Origin: Litorimonas sp964511495
GTDB taxonomy: Bacteria > Pseudomonadota > Alphaproteobacteria > Caulobacterales > Maricaulaceae
Assembly: GCA_964511495.1 (NCBI GenBank)
Contig: CAZEFT010000007.1
Location: forward strand, 62,001 to 126,000
DNA: 64,000 nt
Direction: 5' to 3'
Part shown: piece by piece, positions 36,053 through 45,240 of the stretch
Layout: the number at the start of each line of letters is the position of its first letter
Numbering within the stretch: position 1 is the first letter of the stretch
The notes under the pieces: model-generated
Seen by the model: the letters and a program-made list of their open reading frames with translations, nothing else
The model's database searches: none
What the model was told of the DNA's origin: nothing
Made by a program: the position numbers and the translations under genes

Positions 36053-38047
36053 TTGACATTGATAAAACTGCGGGCGGCAAAGCGGTCGCTTAGAAATTTG
36101 TTTTTGGGCTTCGGCATTGCCATGGGCCTCTCAATCGCGCCTTTACCGGGTGCATCTTTCACAGCAAAAGCGGCTCCATCGGCCAAAGCCTTTGGTGAAT
36201 TACCGGTCGCATATGATGCGGCCATTTCGCCCGATGGCGAACGTATCGCTGTGGTCGTGAATGTGCGTGGTGAATATGGCGTGCTCGTCAAGAAAATGGG
36301 CAATAATGCCAAAGATAAACCACTCTTCATCACGATGGGGAAAAAACTGAAACCGAATTGGGTCAAATGGGCCAATAACAAGCGGTGGATGGTTTCTGTC
36401 AGACGTCAAGATGAATATAGGGGGACACCCTATACAATGCGGTTTTTGCTGTCCCATAATATTGAAACAAATAAGAGCGGTCTTGTCGTTGATCCTAAAA
36501 AAATATTCCGACAAGTGAATGATCGTGTCATTGATTGGCTCGAAGATGATCCGGATCATATTTTAATGGCTTATTCGGACAATGAGTTCGATCCCTTTCC
36601 CGATATCAAAAAAGTCAATATTGAAACCGGTCGCGATAAGACCGTTCAACGCTCTCGTTTAGGGGTTGAATATTGGATGACGGATAGTGACGGCATTCAT
36701 CGTTTGGGCTGGGGTCGCACTGATAATGGCACTGAGCGCATGCGTATCCATAATCCGATGACAGATAAGTGGGATGACTCGGATGACTATCCGGGATTGG
36801 AAGCGGATACGCGAGTCTTCGCCATTAAAAACGGCGGCACCCAATATATTATCGGAGATTATCAGGGCAAAGACACTCTGGGTTTATATCTGTATGATCT
36901 GAAACAGAAAAAAATCGTCGAGAAGATTTTCCACAATGATGAGTATGATGCCTCCGGCGTGGTGATGGACTCAGAAGGTGAAACCGTTATTGGGGCGCGT
37001 TATACAGCGGACGAACGCAAGACGGAATTACTCGACGAATATAAAACAGTGCTGGAAGAATTGCGTAGTCGTTTCAAGGATTACACCGTTAGTTTTGTCG
37101 ACCGCACGGAACAAGGCGACACGGTTCTCGTGAAAATGTCTGCGCCTTATGATCCCGGTGGATTATATGTTTTCTCACGGGGGGATGACTATCCTTCTCT
37201 TATGGCAGAAATGTATCGCGGCCTCGAATCCAAAGATATGGGCAATGTTGTGTCAACGCGATACACAGCGCGAGACGGACAGATTATTCCGGCCTATGTG
37301 ACCTTGCCGCCAACAATTGAAGCAGGACAGAAAATTGAAAACCTCCCTTTCATCGTGTTGCCTCATGGTGGCCCTTATGCTCGCGATGCCAAACGATTCG
37401 ATTATTTCGCACAATTCTTTGCCACACGCGGCTATGGTGTGTTGCAAATGAACTTCCGGGGGTCGGAAGGTTTTGGGAAAGCCTTTTCCGAAGCCGGGCG
37501 CTCAAATTGGGTTGTTATGCAGAATGACGTAGAAGACGGGGCAAGATGGCTTTTGGAAAAAGGTTATGCTGACCCAAAACGATTCTGTGCTGTGGGTTGG
37601 TCCTATGGAGGTTATGCTGCGCTTATGGGTGTGGCCAAAGATCCTGATCTCTACAGCTGTGCCATTTCAATGGCGGGTTTGACCGATATTGATCGAGCCA
37701 AGATCGATATGGGAAAATATCGTCATGGCAGACGTGATGCGAAAGAGTTTTTCGGTGAGGCGTTTCAGGATAAATCTCTGCGCAAGGCGAACTCGCCCGT
37801 TAACGTAGCGCATCAAATTAAAGTGCCAGTTTTCCTTGCCCATGGCGAGCAAGATGAAAATGTCTTTTTCAATCAATTCGAACGTATGAAGAAAGCACTT
37901 CGTAAGGCCAAAGTGCCGTCCAAATTTTTAGCCTTCGAAAACGAGAATCATTACCTGTCAAACCAGAAGAACAGAGAAGAATTCTTTATCGAAGTTGAAA
38001 AATTCCTGCGCGGTGTCCATGGCGAGAGTGAATATATGAAGCCTTGA
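36053..38047 (+). CDS. S9 family (prolyl oligopeptidase) peptidase, first tandem copy
   Basis: 664 residues with a signal peptide (NLFLGFGIAMGLSIAPLPG..., cleaved near AKAAPS). A beta-propeller-like N-terminal region (about 45-400) precedes the alpha/beta-hydrolase domain, with the catalytic Ser in GWSYGGYA, Asp in HGEQDENV and His in ENENHYLS. S9 enzymes of this layout (acylaminoacyl peptidase/DPP-like) trim short peptides. The start is a TTG at 36053 with AAGGGA 6 bases upstream. The next gene, 48 bases on, is a close paralogue, so both copies probably arose by tandem duplication. Confidence 0.91.
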   Translation: MTLIKLRAAKRSLRNLFLGFGIAMGLSIAPLPGASFTAKAAPSAKAFGELPVAYDAAISPDGERIAVVVNVRGEYGVLVKKMGNNAKDKPLFITMGKKLKPNWVKWANNKRWMVSVRRQDEYRGTPYTMRFLLSHNIETNKSGLVVDPKKIFRQVNDRVIDWLEDDPDHILMAYSDNEFDPFPDIKKVNIETGRDKTVQRSRLGVEYWMTDSDGIHRLGWGRTDNGTERMRIHNPMTDKWDDSDDYPGLEADTRVFAIKNGGTQYIIGDYQGKDTLGLYLYDLKQKKIVEKIFHNDEYDASGVVMDSEGETVIGARYTADERKTELLDEYKTVLEELRSRFKDYTVSFVDRTEQGDTVLVKMSAPYDPGGLYVFSRGDDYPSLMAEMYRGLESKDMGNVVSTRYTARDGQIIPAYVTLPPTIEAGQKIENLPFIVLPHGGPYARDAKRFDYFAQFFATRGYGVLQMNFRGSEGFGKAFSEAGRSNWVVMQNDVEDGARWLLEKGYADPKRFCAVGWSYGGYAALMGVAKDPDLYSCAISMAGLTDIDRAKIDMGKYRHGRRDAKEFFGEAFQDKSLRKANSPVNVAHQIKVPVFLAHGEQDENVFFNQFERMKKALRKAKVPSKFLAFENENHYLSNQKNREEFFIEVEKFLRGVHGESEYMKP

Positions 38048-38095
38048 TAGGGCCGATTTTGAAAACCTTATTTCATTTAAATTCCAGAAAAACTT

Positions 38096-40114
38096 ATGCT
38101 GTCTAAATTTTTCATTCTTTTAAAAACGACACTGTCTTTATGCGCCCTTTCAGTTGTCGGAATTGCGAGCTTGCCAATAACGGCACAGGCAGCCCCTCCA
38201 CCTCCGGAAGCTTTTGGCAAATTGCCGGAAATATATGACGCGTCTTTATCGCCCGATGCGTCCAAGATTGCGGTGATAATGAATATTAAAGGCGAGTATC
38301 GGTTGAGTATTAGCGACTTGAAAGACGCTGATGCAGGGGTAATTGGAGTAAGGTTAGAAAACGGTATTAAGCCTCAATACATTAAATGGGTAAATTCTGA
38401 GCAAATATTATTCTCATTTTGGCAGAGTGAAGAGTTCAGAGGTACGCCCCTCAGGACGGGTTATTTATATTCCTATAATATCAAGTCTCGCAAAGGCAGA
38501 ATATTGATTGACCCCAGAGGTCAAGGGGAATTGCTAAAAGGCTCAAAGCTACAACGTGGAGACCTATTTCGTCAGTTCAATAATGTCGTGGTTGATTTTT
38601 TGGAAGACGACCCTGACCATATACTTATGGCGTTTTCCGAAACGGATAATAATGTTTCGCCTGCCATTCATCGCGTTAATGTAGAGACAGGCAAGTATAA
38701 AACAATCCGCAATGGCGATAGAGATATTCAACAATGGATTACTGACCTAACAGGCACGCCACGGCTAGGCCAAGGGCTGAAGAAAGACGAGTCGGGTGAT
38801 TGGGTCATGAAAATCAAAGATGCCCGTGAAGATGAATGGCACTTTGTGAAAGATCATTATCCGGGACTGAAACCGGATACGGCAGTTTACGGGTTCACCT
38901 CTAATCCAGATGAGCTAATCATCGGTGCTTATAATGGTAAAGACACGATTGGCCTTTACGTCTACGACTTATCCAAAAAAAGGATAACACGCGATATTTA
39001 TCATAATGAGGAATATGACGCGACGGGTGTTGTTTTATCTAAAGACGGGGATGAGATTATCGGTGCTCGCTTTACGGGTGATACTGAACAAACGGAAATG
39101 ATTGGAGATAATGATACTTACCTTCAGTCTTTGCGGCGCAAATTCCCAAGCCATAATATGGATTTTATAGATCAGTCTTCTGATGGTGAGACCATGTTGA
39201 TTAAGATGTCTCATGCCTATGACCCGGGGCTATTGGGTTTGTATAAAGCGGGATCTGATGCACCTGTGGCGCTCGGGTATTATCATCCTCAGTTGAAATC
39301 AAATATGTTGGGCGAAGTGATTGGCGTGAAATATAAGGCCAGAGACGGTCAGAAAATTCCGGCTTATGTGACAATCCCTCCGACAATAACGGATGCCTCG
39401 AAAATAAAAAAATTGCCGTTTATTGTCTTGCCGCATGGTGGCCCCTATGCGCGGGACAGCAAACGGTTTGACTATTTCGCCCAATTTTTTGCGTCTCGGG
39501 GTTATGGCGTTTTACAGATGAATTTCCGTGGCTCCGAAGGGTATGGAAAATCTTTTGAGGAAGCAGGTCGTCAGAACTGGAAGGTCATGCAAGAAGATGT
39601 CGAAGACGGTACGCGGTGGTTGCTTGAAAAAGGCTATGCCGACCCGGAACGTGTTTGTATCGCAGGATGGTCTTATGGCGGATATGCGTCGCTAATGGGA
39701 GCCGCAAAAACTCCCGATTTATATGCCTGTTCGATTGCTATGGCAGCTTTGACGGACATTAAAGACTTCATCAAAGGTCAAGAAAGATACCGATTTGGTT
39801 CGGTGATTGCTGAGAATTTTATTGGTAAAGGCTTCGAAGATAAAGATGATGTTAAGGCAAACTCGCCTGTGAAAATTGCGGGAGATATGACAGTCCCTCT
39901 CTTTCTCGCCCACGGAGAGTTAGACCAACAAGTCGATTTCAATCAATATCAGCGTATGAAGTCAGCTCTGAAGAAGAGCAAAGCAAAAGTTACCTATATG
40001 GAGTTCGAGGATGGAGATCACTATCTCTCCAATCAAGAAAACCGTCAGGACTTCTTTGTTGGCTTGGATAAGTTTCTTAAAAAACATGTCGGTGAGAGCG
40101 AATTCTCGCCTTAG
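38096..40114 (+). CDS. S9 family peptidase, second tandem copy
   Basis: 672 residues, paralogous to the preceding gene along its whole length. Both share DASLSPDA/DAAISPDG at the N-terminus, LPFIVLPHGGPYARD and YFAQFFA in the hydrolase domain, and RGYGVLQMNFRGSEG. The catalytic triad is intact (GWSYGGYA, HGELDQQV, EDGDHYLS). A signal peptide is present. By eye the coding sequence is more AT-rich than the first copy, mainly in the first half. A strong terminator follows, which overlaps the 3' end of the opposite-strand ABC gene. The two copies may differ in peptide preference. Confidence 0.91.
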   Translation: MLSKFFILLKTTLSLCALSVVGIASLPITAQAAPPPPEAFGKLPEIYDASLSPDASKIAVIMNIKGEYRLSISDLKDADAGVIGVRLENGIKPQYIKWVNSEQILFSFWQSEEFRGTPLRTGYLYSYNIKSRKGRILIDPRGQGELLKGSKLQRGDLFRQFNNVVVDFLEDDPDHILMAFSETDNNVSPAIHRVNVETGKYKTIRNGDRDIQQWITDLTGTPRLGQGLKKDESGDWVMKIKDAREDEWHFVKDHYPGLKPDTAVYGFTSNPDELIIGAYNGKDTIGLYVYDLSKKRITRDIYHNEEYDATGVVLSKDGDEIIGARFTGDTEQTEMIGDNDTYLQSLRRKFPSHNMDFIDQSSDGETMLIKMSHAYDPGLLGLYKAGSDAPVALGYYHPQLKSNMLGEVIGVKYKARDGQKIPAYVTIPPTITDASKIKKLPFIVLPHGGPYARDSKRFDYFAQFFASRGYGVLQMNFRGSEGYGKSFEEAGRQNWKVMQEDVEDGTRWLLEKGYADPERVCIAGWSYGGYASLMGAAKTPDLYACSIAMAALTDIKDFIKGQERYRFGSVIAENFIGKGFEDKDDVKANSPVKIAGDMTVPLFLAHGELDQQVDFNQYQRMKSALKKSKAKVTYMEFEDGDHYLSNQENRQDFFVGLDKFLKKHVGESEFSP

Positions 40115-40134
40115 GAAAATGCGAAATTATACAA

Positions 40135-40857
40135 TTAAACGGGTCGGAAATATCCACCCGTTTTTTTTATGTGAAATACATTTTCGAGATTTTTAGCTGA
40201 TAGCACATCTGCCGCTGTTCCGTTTGCAACCACTTGCCCGTCGGACATAAGCATTGCCTGATCTGCGAATTGCTCCACGAGGGCTAAATCATGCAAAGCG
40301 GCGATAACGGTTTTCCCGGCTTGGGCTTGTTGGTTCAAAATATCCAAAATAATGAGTTGGTAATAAGGATCGAGTGAGGCGATAGGCTCATCCACCAACA
40401 AAACAGGAGCCTCTACGGCCAGTGCACGTGCCAATAAGACACGAGCCTGTTGGCCGCCGGATAAAGTGCCGTAAGGCGTTTTTGCTAAAGCGGTTAAATT
40501 GGTTATGCCCAACGCCGTCTCAATCGCTTCATCATTGCCTCTTGTTTGGCGGCCAAAAGGTTTGCGATAGGGGGCGCGACCCAAGGCAATAATATCCCTG
40601 ACCGACATAAGCGGGTGCGCCATACGCGTTTGCGGCAGATAGGCCATATATTGCGCAAGCGGTAGGGCGTTTGTCTCTCTGATAATCTCTCCGCGCTCAG
40701 GTTTTTTAATACCGGCTAAGACTTTCAGCAGGGTGGATTTGCCGCTGCCATTGGGGCCCAGCAAAGCTGTAAATTGGCCTGACATAAAATCTGCTGAGAC
40801 ATCACGTAGGACAGTGCAGTCGCCATAGGCGGCATATATATGTTTCACCGTTACCAT
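40135..40857 (-). CDS. ABC transporter ATP-binding protein (FecE/BtuD-like)
   Basis: 240 residues, an ABC ATPase for iron-siderophore, haem or cobalamin uptake. Walker A is GPNGSGKS, the signature is LSGGQQARVLLARALA, Walker B is VLLVDEP with IASLDPYY and the H-loop is ALHDLAL. The ATG at 40857 has GGTGA just upstream and lies one base after the permease stop. Its last codons carry the opposite-strand terminator. With the permease and binding protein it forms a FecBCD/BtuFCD-type importer. Confidence 0.92.
   Translation of the reverse strand: MVTVKHIYAAYGDCTVLRDVSADFMSGQFTALLGPNGSGKSTLLKVLAGIKKPERGEIIRETNALPLAQYMAYLPQTRMAHPLMSVRDIIALGRAPYRKPFGRQTRGNDEAIETALGITNLTALAKTPYGTLSGGQQARVLLARALAVEAPVLLVDEPIASLDPYYQLIILDILNQQAQAGKTVIAALHDLALVEQFADQAMLMSDGQVVANGTAADVLSAKNLENVFHIKKTGGYFRPV
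40137..40168 (+). terminator. Terminator of the S9 peptidase pair, inside the convergent ABC gene
   Basis: AAACGGGT at 40137-40144 pairs with ACCCGTTT at 40156-40163 and is followed by a run of eight T (40161-40168). It begins 23 bases after the S9 peptidase stop and falls inside the last codons of the minus-strand ABC ATPase gene. Confidence 0.85.
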
Positions 40858-40858
40858 A

Positions 40859-41851
40859 TCACCGTATCCTGACGGCCAGATAGAGGAAGAAAGGCACGCC
40901 AATCAAAGCGGTGATCACGCCGAGATAAAGCGGTGTTCCCGGGCCGCTCGTGATACGGATAAGCATATCCGTGAGCAGTAAAAACAACCCCCCTGCCAAG
41001 GCGGAAAAGGGAATGAGTTTGGCCGGATCAGGGCCTGTCAAAAATCTCATGATATGAGGAATAAACAGTCCGACAAAGCCAATTGCTCCGGCCACGGCGA
41101 CCCCGCTGCCAACGCAGAGGGCCGTACCGATAATTACGCCGCATTGCGTCAAACGTAGATTGACGCCCAGACTTTGTGCTGCGTCTTCGCCAAGACTAAG
41201 TGTTTTAAGAGCAGTACCCGTAAAGGTGAGGCTTGCTAGACCGACGAGAGTCATGATTGCGCAAAATTGAACCTGTCCCATATGGGCTTTATCCAGAGAC
41301 CCCATCATCCAATATATCATTTCCGACAAGGCCCAAGGATTTGGGGCAAGGTTCATAATCAAACCTGTCAGGGCCGTCGCCAAGGCCCCGATTCCGATCC
41401 CCGCCAAAATCAGTTGCCCCGCACCCGATGTTGCATCGCCGCCGCGTCGTAAGCTCAGCACGCTGATGACCGCCGCCCCGATGACGGCGCCGATAATCGC
41501 CGCCGGACTAATCCAGGCGCGAAACCCGAAATAAAGCGCGATAACGGCCCCTAATGCGGCACAAGCCGAAAAGCCTAATAAGCCCGGTGCAGCCAGATCA
41601 TTCCGCGTAAAGCCTTGAAGCGCCGCTCCGGACCCTCCTAATCCCGCCCCAATTAAGAGCGCGAGCAATATGCGTGGTAGGCGCACATCCCGAATAATGG
41701 TTTGGGTGAGGGCATCGCCTTGGCCTGTTAGACCCTGCCAAACTTGTGTCGGTGTCAGCGCTGTAACGCCCAACCAAAGTGAAAGATAACCCAAACTTAA
41801 AATGGCGATTATCAGCGTGAGGGGAAGAACCAGATTACGCCTCATCCTCAT
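40859..41851 (-). CDS. FecCD/BtuC-type ABC transporter permease
   Basis: About 330 residues with ten membrane helices in the FecCD pattern. Recognisable are IRDVRLPRILLALLIGAGLGGSGAALQG near the N-terminus, GIGIGALATALTG in the middle and the C-terminal GFVGLFIPHIMRFLTGPD coupling-helix region, which contacts the ATPase. The start near 41851 follows a strong AGGAGG site at 6 bases; a second ATG two codons later is equally possible. It overlaps the binding-protein gene by 17 bases, so translation is coupled. Confidence 0.91.
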   Translation of the reverse strand: MRMRRNLVLPLTLIIAILSLGYLSLWLGVTALTPTQVWQGLTGQGDALTQTIIRDVRLPRILLALLIGAGLGGSGAALQGFTRNDLAAPGLLGFSACAALGAVIALYFGFRAWISPAAIIGAVIGAAVISVLSLRRGGDATSGAGQLILAGIGIGALATALTGLIMNLAPNPWALSEMIYWMMGSLDKAHMGQVQFCAIMTLVGLASLTFTGTALKTLSLGEDAAQSLGVNLRLTQCGVIIGTALCVGSGVAVAGAIGFVGLFIPHIMRFLTGPDPAKLIPFSALAGGLFLLLTDMLIRITSGPGTPLYLGVITALIGVPFFLYLAVRIR

Positions 41852-42755
41852 CCTCCGCCTCCTGAACATTGCGCGGACTTTCAAAAGATGTGTCGCGCGT
41901 CGACTGCCAATTTTGGATGGCGTCTTGCAATTCTTCTGCGGCTTCAATCAAGGCAGGGCCAGCGCAGGGCCAATAGGAGCCGTGAATATCAATCACGGGC
42001 TTATCCGCTTTCAGACGCGTGATGACGGGATGATGAAGATCACTTCGCGAGTGATAATTCCCTCCTGAAAAACTCGTCAAAATTATATCAGGCTTATATT
42101 GAATGAGAGTTTCCAAATCAGGCGTATGCCAACCCGTCACCGGATTGATATTGTCTCCACCTGCAACTGTGATGACACTGTCGATAAAAGTCGCGGGCCC
42201 GGCACTGCCGCCCGCACGAGAGAAGTAAAGAATTTTGGGCTTTGGCTTCGTTGCATCGCCTCTCTCTTGCAGAGCGGCCAATCGGGTTTGCCACATAATG
42301 AGTTTATCTTTCGAAGTCTGGAGACTGTCCAGTACGGCCTCAGCATTCGCTGTCACACCCGCAAAATCTTCTGTCCAGTTCAGAGCGACGACATGAGGTA
42401 AGTCGGCTTTGATCGTAGCCTGCTCTCCGGCTCCGAAGAGAATGAGTTTATCCTGATGGGGTAAGACATAAGCCGCATTCGCGCGGATTTGGGGCATGGT
42501 TTTCTGTGCGGGTGTTGCCAAAGACAGGGTTGAACGCGATTGCCAAGACAGAGCTTTAATCGTCTCAGGCGCGAAATATTGTAAATAAGCATCCCCGCAG
42601 AGTGATGTGCTCACGGCATAATGCGGTGTAGCTAAATCCTGAGATGGAACTTCATTCGCAGGCTTTTCACCACATGCCGACAAAAATATAAGACCGAAGC
42701 AAATCTGAACGGCCGTCTTGAGCGAAAGGCGGTGATATAAATTCGCGGATAGCAT
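41835..42755 (-). CDS. ABC transporter substrate-binding lipoprotein (BtuF/FecB-like)
   Basis: 306 residues. An N-terminal lipobox (FLSAC) tethers the protein to the inner membrane. The rest has the BtuF-type fold: VALNWTEDFAGV, then a VITVAGGDNINPVTGWHTPDLETLIQYKPDIILTS segment typical of cobalamin- and haem-binding lobes. The gene is first in the importer operon. The ligand (cobalamin, haem or ferric siderophore) cannot be settled; no cobalamin riboswitch was recognised upstream. A compact RNA-like fold lies 160 bases upstream. Confidence 0.87.
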   Translation of the reverse strand: MLSANLYHRLSLKTAVQICFGLIFLSACGEKPANEVPSQDLATPHYAVSTSLCGDAYLQYFAPETIKALSWQSRSTLSLATPAQKTMPQIRANAAYVLPHQDKLILFGAGEQATIKADLPHVVALNWTEDFAGVTANAEAVLDSLQTSKDKLIMWQTRLAALQERGDATKPKPKILYFSRAGGSAGPATFIDSVITVAGGDNINPVTGWHTPDLETLIQYKPDIILTSFSGGNYHSRSDLHHPVITRLKADKPVIDIHGSYWPCAGPALIEAAEELQDAIQNWQSTRDTSFESPRNVQEAEDEDEA

Positions 42756-42915
42756 TGGTCTTTGCTCTGCCTCCGCGAGAGTGTTGGGTGAAACGCGCGT
42801 CTTTTCTGTTCTCTAACAGCGTCAACGAAAGGAAGGTTATCAGAACGAAACTCCTCATGGCAATCAAAATGCCAATCATGACGGTGTATTTGAATGGATT
42901 GCTTAACTCTATTGG

Positions 42916-42965
42916 GGCAGGTGGGTAGATTGAACCACATCGGGGGCTCGGGATGATGTCCTGCC
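42916..42965 (-). ncRNA. Candidate structured RNA: compact three-way junction
   Basis: Three helices fit together with almost no unpaired bases at the junction. P1 pairs GGCAGG (42916-42921) with CCTGCC (42960-42965), P2 pairs ACATC (42937-42941) with GATGT (42955-42959) and P3 pairs GGT (42924-42926) with ACC (42934-42936). P2 abuts both P1 and P3. It lies between tRNA-Leu and the ABC binding-protein gene, in the 5' region of the latter if read on the minus strand. A second hairpin (TGGCA/TGCCA, 42858-42874) follows. Strand, boundaries and function are not known; it does not match any riboswitch I recognise. Confidence 0.35.
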
Positions 42966-42989
42966 AATGTAAAGATAATCAAAGAAGAC

Positions 42990-43076
42990 TGGTGCCCAAG
43001 AGAGGACTCGAACCTCCACGTCCATACAGACACTAGCACCTGAAGCTAGCGCGTCTACCAATTCCGCCACTTGGGC
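42990..43076 (-). tRNA. tRNA-Leu (CAG)
   Basis: An 87-base tRNA with encoded CCA. The acceptor stem is GCCCAAG with CTTGGGC, the D region reads TGGCGGAATTGGTAGACGCGC as in class II tRNA-Leu, and the anticodon stem CTAGC/GCTAG encloses TTCAGGT, giving anticodon CAG for codon CTG. A long variable arm and GGTTCGAGTCC T-loop follow. It is a single tRNA, not part of a visible cluster. Confidence 0.96.
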
Positions 43077-43384
43077 ACGGTTTAGGTGAGTGGCGAATTA
43101 ATCCGAATGGCCGTGAGGGTCAATGCTCTTCCCCGACTTTTCTGCGAATGGCTTGAGCGGGAAGACGACGCTCAAACCCTCTGGTTTTATCGCTTGCTAT
43201 TGCGAGCACACCCTCCTATACGCCTCGCGATTTCTCGTGGTATCCAAGCCCGAAAAATTTAGCGGGATGAGCGCGGTTTTCAAACCCCTTTCACGTTTTT
43301 TGATACGCCCGGATTGGCCGGGCCAGACCGCGGGCTTATCTAGGAGAGACCCGTAGGCAAAACCCAAATTTGGAGATCCCAATT
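43077..43384 (+). promoter_or_regulatory. rpsA 5' leader with hairpins
   Basis: This 308-base gap holds no gene. It probably contains the promoter and leader of rpsA. Perfect inverted repeats are seen at 43153-43175 (TTGAGCG with CGCTCAA) and 43307-43323 (GCCCGG with CCGGGC around ATTGG), and a weaker one at about 43192-43207. The ribosome site GGAGA stands 8 bases before ATG 43385. S1 autoregulates its own translation in E. coli through a structured leader, so a similar role is possible here. This is inference. Confidence 0.4.
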
Positions 43385-45088
43385 ATGAGCAATGCTCAAT
43401 CAATGAACCCGACAACGGATGACTTTGCGTCCATGTTCGAAGCGTCTTTCGAGACGAACTCAATGGAAGAAGGCACAGTTGTCAAAGGTATCGTTACAGG
43501 TATCGAAAAAGATGCTGCCATTATCGATATCGGTTTGAAAACAGAAGGTCGTATCGACCTGCGTGAGTTTTACACGCCCGGTGAAGAAAATAATCTAAAA
43601 GTCGGCGATGAAGTCGACATCTATCTTGAGCGCATCGAAAACGCGCTCGGCCAAGCCGTTCTTTCACGCGACAAAGCCCGTCGTGAGGAAAGCTGGATTA
43701 AAATGGCGAAATTCTTCGAAGCAGAAGAGCCTGTCAAAGGCGCGATTGTTGGTCGTGTCAAAGGTGGCTTCACAGTTGATCTGGGCGGCATCAATGCCTT
43801 CTTGCCTGGTTCACAAGTTGATATTCGCCCCGTCCGTGACGTTGGCCCACTCATGAATGAAACACAGCCTTTCATGATTCTGAAAATGGATCGCTCGCGT
43901 GGTAACATCGTTGTTTCTCGCCGTGCTATCCTTGAAGAGAGCCGTGCCGAACAACGTGCAGAGCTCGTCGGTCAGTTGGCTGAAGGCGAAACACGCGAAG
44001 GTGTTGTGAAGAACATCACAGATTACGGTGCATTCGTCGATCTCGGCGGCATTGACGGTTTGTTGCATGTCACTGACATGAGCTGGCGCCGTGTCAGCCA
44101 TCCTTCGCAAGTCTTGAATGTTGGCGACACCGTCAAAGTCAAGATTGTTCGCATCAACCCTGAAACACAACGTATCTCTCTCGGCATGAAGCAACTCCAA
44201 GAAGATCCTTGGACAGTTGCGGCCTCGAAATACACTGTGGGTTCACGCCATACAGGTACAGTCACGAACATCGCCGATTACGGTGCGTTTATCGAACTGG
44301 AAGAGGGTGTCGAAGGTCTGGTTCATGTTTCCGAAATGTCTTGGACAAAGAAAAACGTCCATCCGGGCAAAATCGTCTCAACGTCTCAGGAAGTCGAAGT
44401 CGAAGTTCTCGAAGTCGATCAAGAGAAGCGCCGTATCTCCTTGGGTATCAAGCAGGTTCAGGACAACCCTTGGGACAGCTTCACAGATCGCTTCCCAGTT
44501 GGTTCAACGATCAAAGGCGAAGTTCGCTCTGTCACTGAGTTCGGCCTGTTTATCGGCCTAGATGGTGATATTGACGGCATGGCGCATTTGTCTGACCTGT
44601 CTTGGGAAAAATCAGGCGAAGAAGCGCTTCAGGATTACAAAAAAGGCGACGAAGTCGAAGCCAAAATCCTTGAAGTCGATATTGAGAAAGAGCGTATCTC
44701 TCTTGGTATCAAGCAACTCGTCAAAGACACAATGCCGGCGGGTGGCAAAGGCGCATCACGTGGTGCGACCGTCACCTGTACTGTGAAAGAAGTGAATTCT
44801 GGCGGTATCGAAGTCTCCTTCGGTGAGGACGATGCCGAAACAACAGCCTTTATCCGTAAGGGTGATTTGTCCCGTGAGCGTTCTGAGCAGCGTCCGGAGC
44901 GTTTCGCCGTCGGTGATAAGGTGGATGCCATGATTACGCGCGTTGATCGTAAGACACGTCAGTACACACTCTCTATCAAGGCACTTGAAGTCGCTGAAGA
45001 GAAAGAAGCCGTACAGCAATATGGCTCTGCCGATTCCGGCGCGTCCTTGGGCGATATCCTTGGTGCCGCTCTGAAAGGCGACAACTAA
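43385..45088 (+). CDS. rpsA: 30S ribosomal protein S1
   Basis: 567 residues with six S1 RNA-binding domains, each starting from patterns such as GTVVKGIVTGIEKDAAIIDIG, GVVKNITDYGAFVDLGGIDGLLHV, GTVTNIADYGAFIELEEGVEGLVHV and GEVRSVTEFGLFIGLDGDIDGMAHL. S1 captures mRNA on the small ribosomal subunit. ATG 43385 is used; a TTG at 43370 overlaps the ribosome site. It is followed by a terminator and by ihfB, the usual alphaproteobacterial order. Confidence 0.97.
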   Translation: MSNAQSMNPTTDDFASMFEASFETNSMEEGTVVKGIVTGIEKDAAIIDIGLKTEGRIDLREFYTPGEENNLKVGDEVDIYLERIENALGQAVLSRDKARREESWIKMAKFFEAEEPVKGAIVGRVKGGFTVDLGGINAFLPGSQVDIRPVRDVGPLMNETQPFMILKMDRSRGNIVVSRRAILEESRAEQRAELVGQLAEGETREGVVKNITDYGAFVDLGGIDGLLHVTDMSWRRVSHPSQVLNVGDTVKVKIVRINPETQRISLGMKQLQEDPWTVAASKYTVGSRHTGTVTNIADYGAFIELEEGVEGLVHVSEMSWTKKNVHPGKIVSTSQEVEVEVLEVDQEKRRISLGIKQVQDNPWDSFTDRFPVGSTIKGEVRSVTEFGLFIGLDGDIDGMAHLSDLSWEKSGEEALQDYKKGDEVEAKILEVDIEKERISLGIKQLVKDTMPAGGKGASRGATVTCTVKEVNSGGIEVSFGEDDAETTAFIRKGDLSRERSEQRPERFAVGDKVDAMITRVDRKTRQYTLSIKALEVAEEKEAVQQYGSADSGASLGDILGAALKGDN

Positions 45089-45133
45089 GCCTCTTCATTC
45101 GTGCAGTTGCATAAGTGACTGACCTAAATTTTG

Positions 45134-45172
45134 AACGCCCGTTTGTCCTTTCTGGAGAAACGGGCGTTTTTG
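45134..45172 (+). terminator. Rho-independent terminator after rpsA
   Basis: AACGCCCGTTT (45134-45144) and AAACGGGCGTT (45158-45168) form an 11-bp stem followed by a T-rich tail. It ends rpsA transcription, so ihfB (45241) is probably expressed from its own promoter. Confidence 0.9.
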
Positions 45173-45240
45173 TTGAGAATAGTCAAGTTCTAATCAAAAC
45201 TATCTTGACGGGATGGGGTAGGCTGACGCTATAAGATGGA

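Noticed and set aside
42756..42989. Possible cobalamin riboswitch upstream of the BtuF/FecB-like gene
   Set aside because: The conserved cobalamin riboswitch sequence blocks, including the B12 box, were not seen on the minus strand; only the three-way junction noted above is present.
42632..43039. A 135-codon minus-strand reading frame
   Set aside because: It runs through the tRNA-Leu and the start of the ABC binding-protein gene, so it is a chance open frame.
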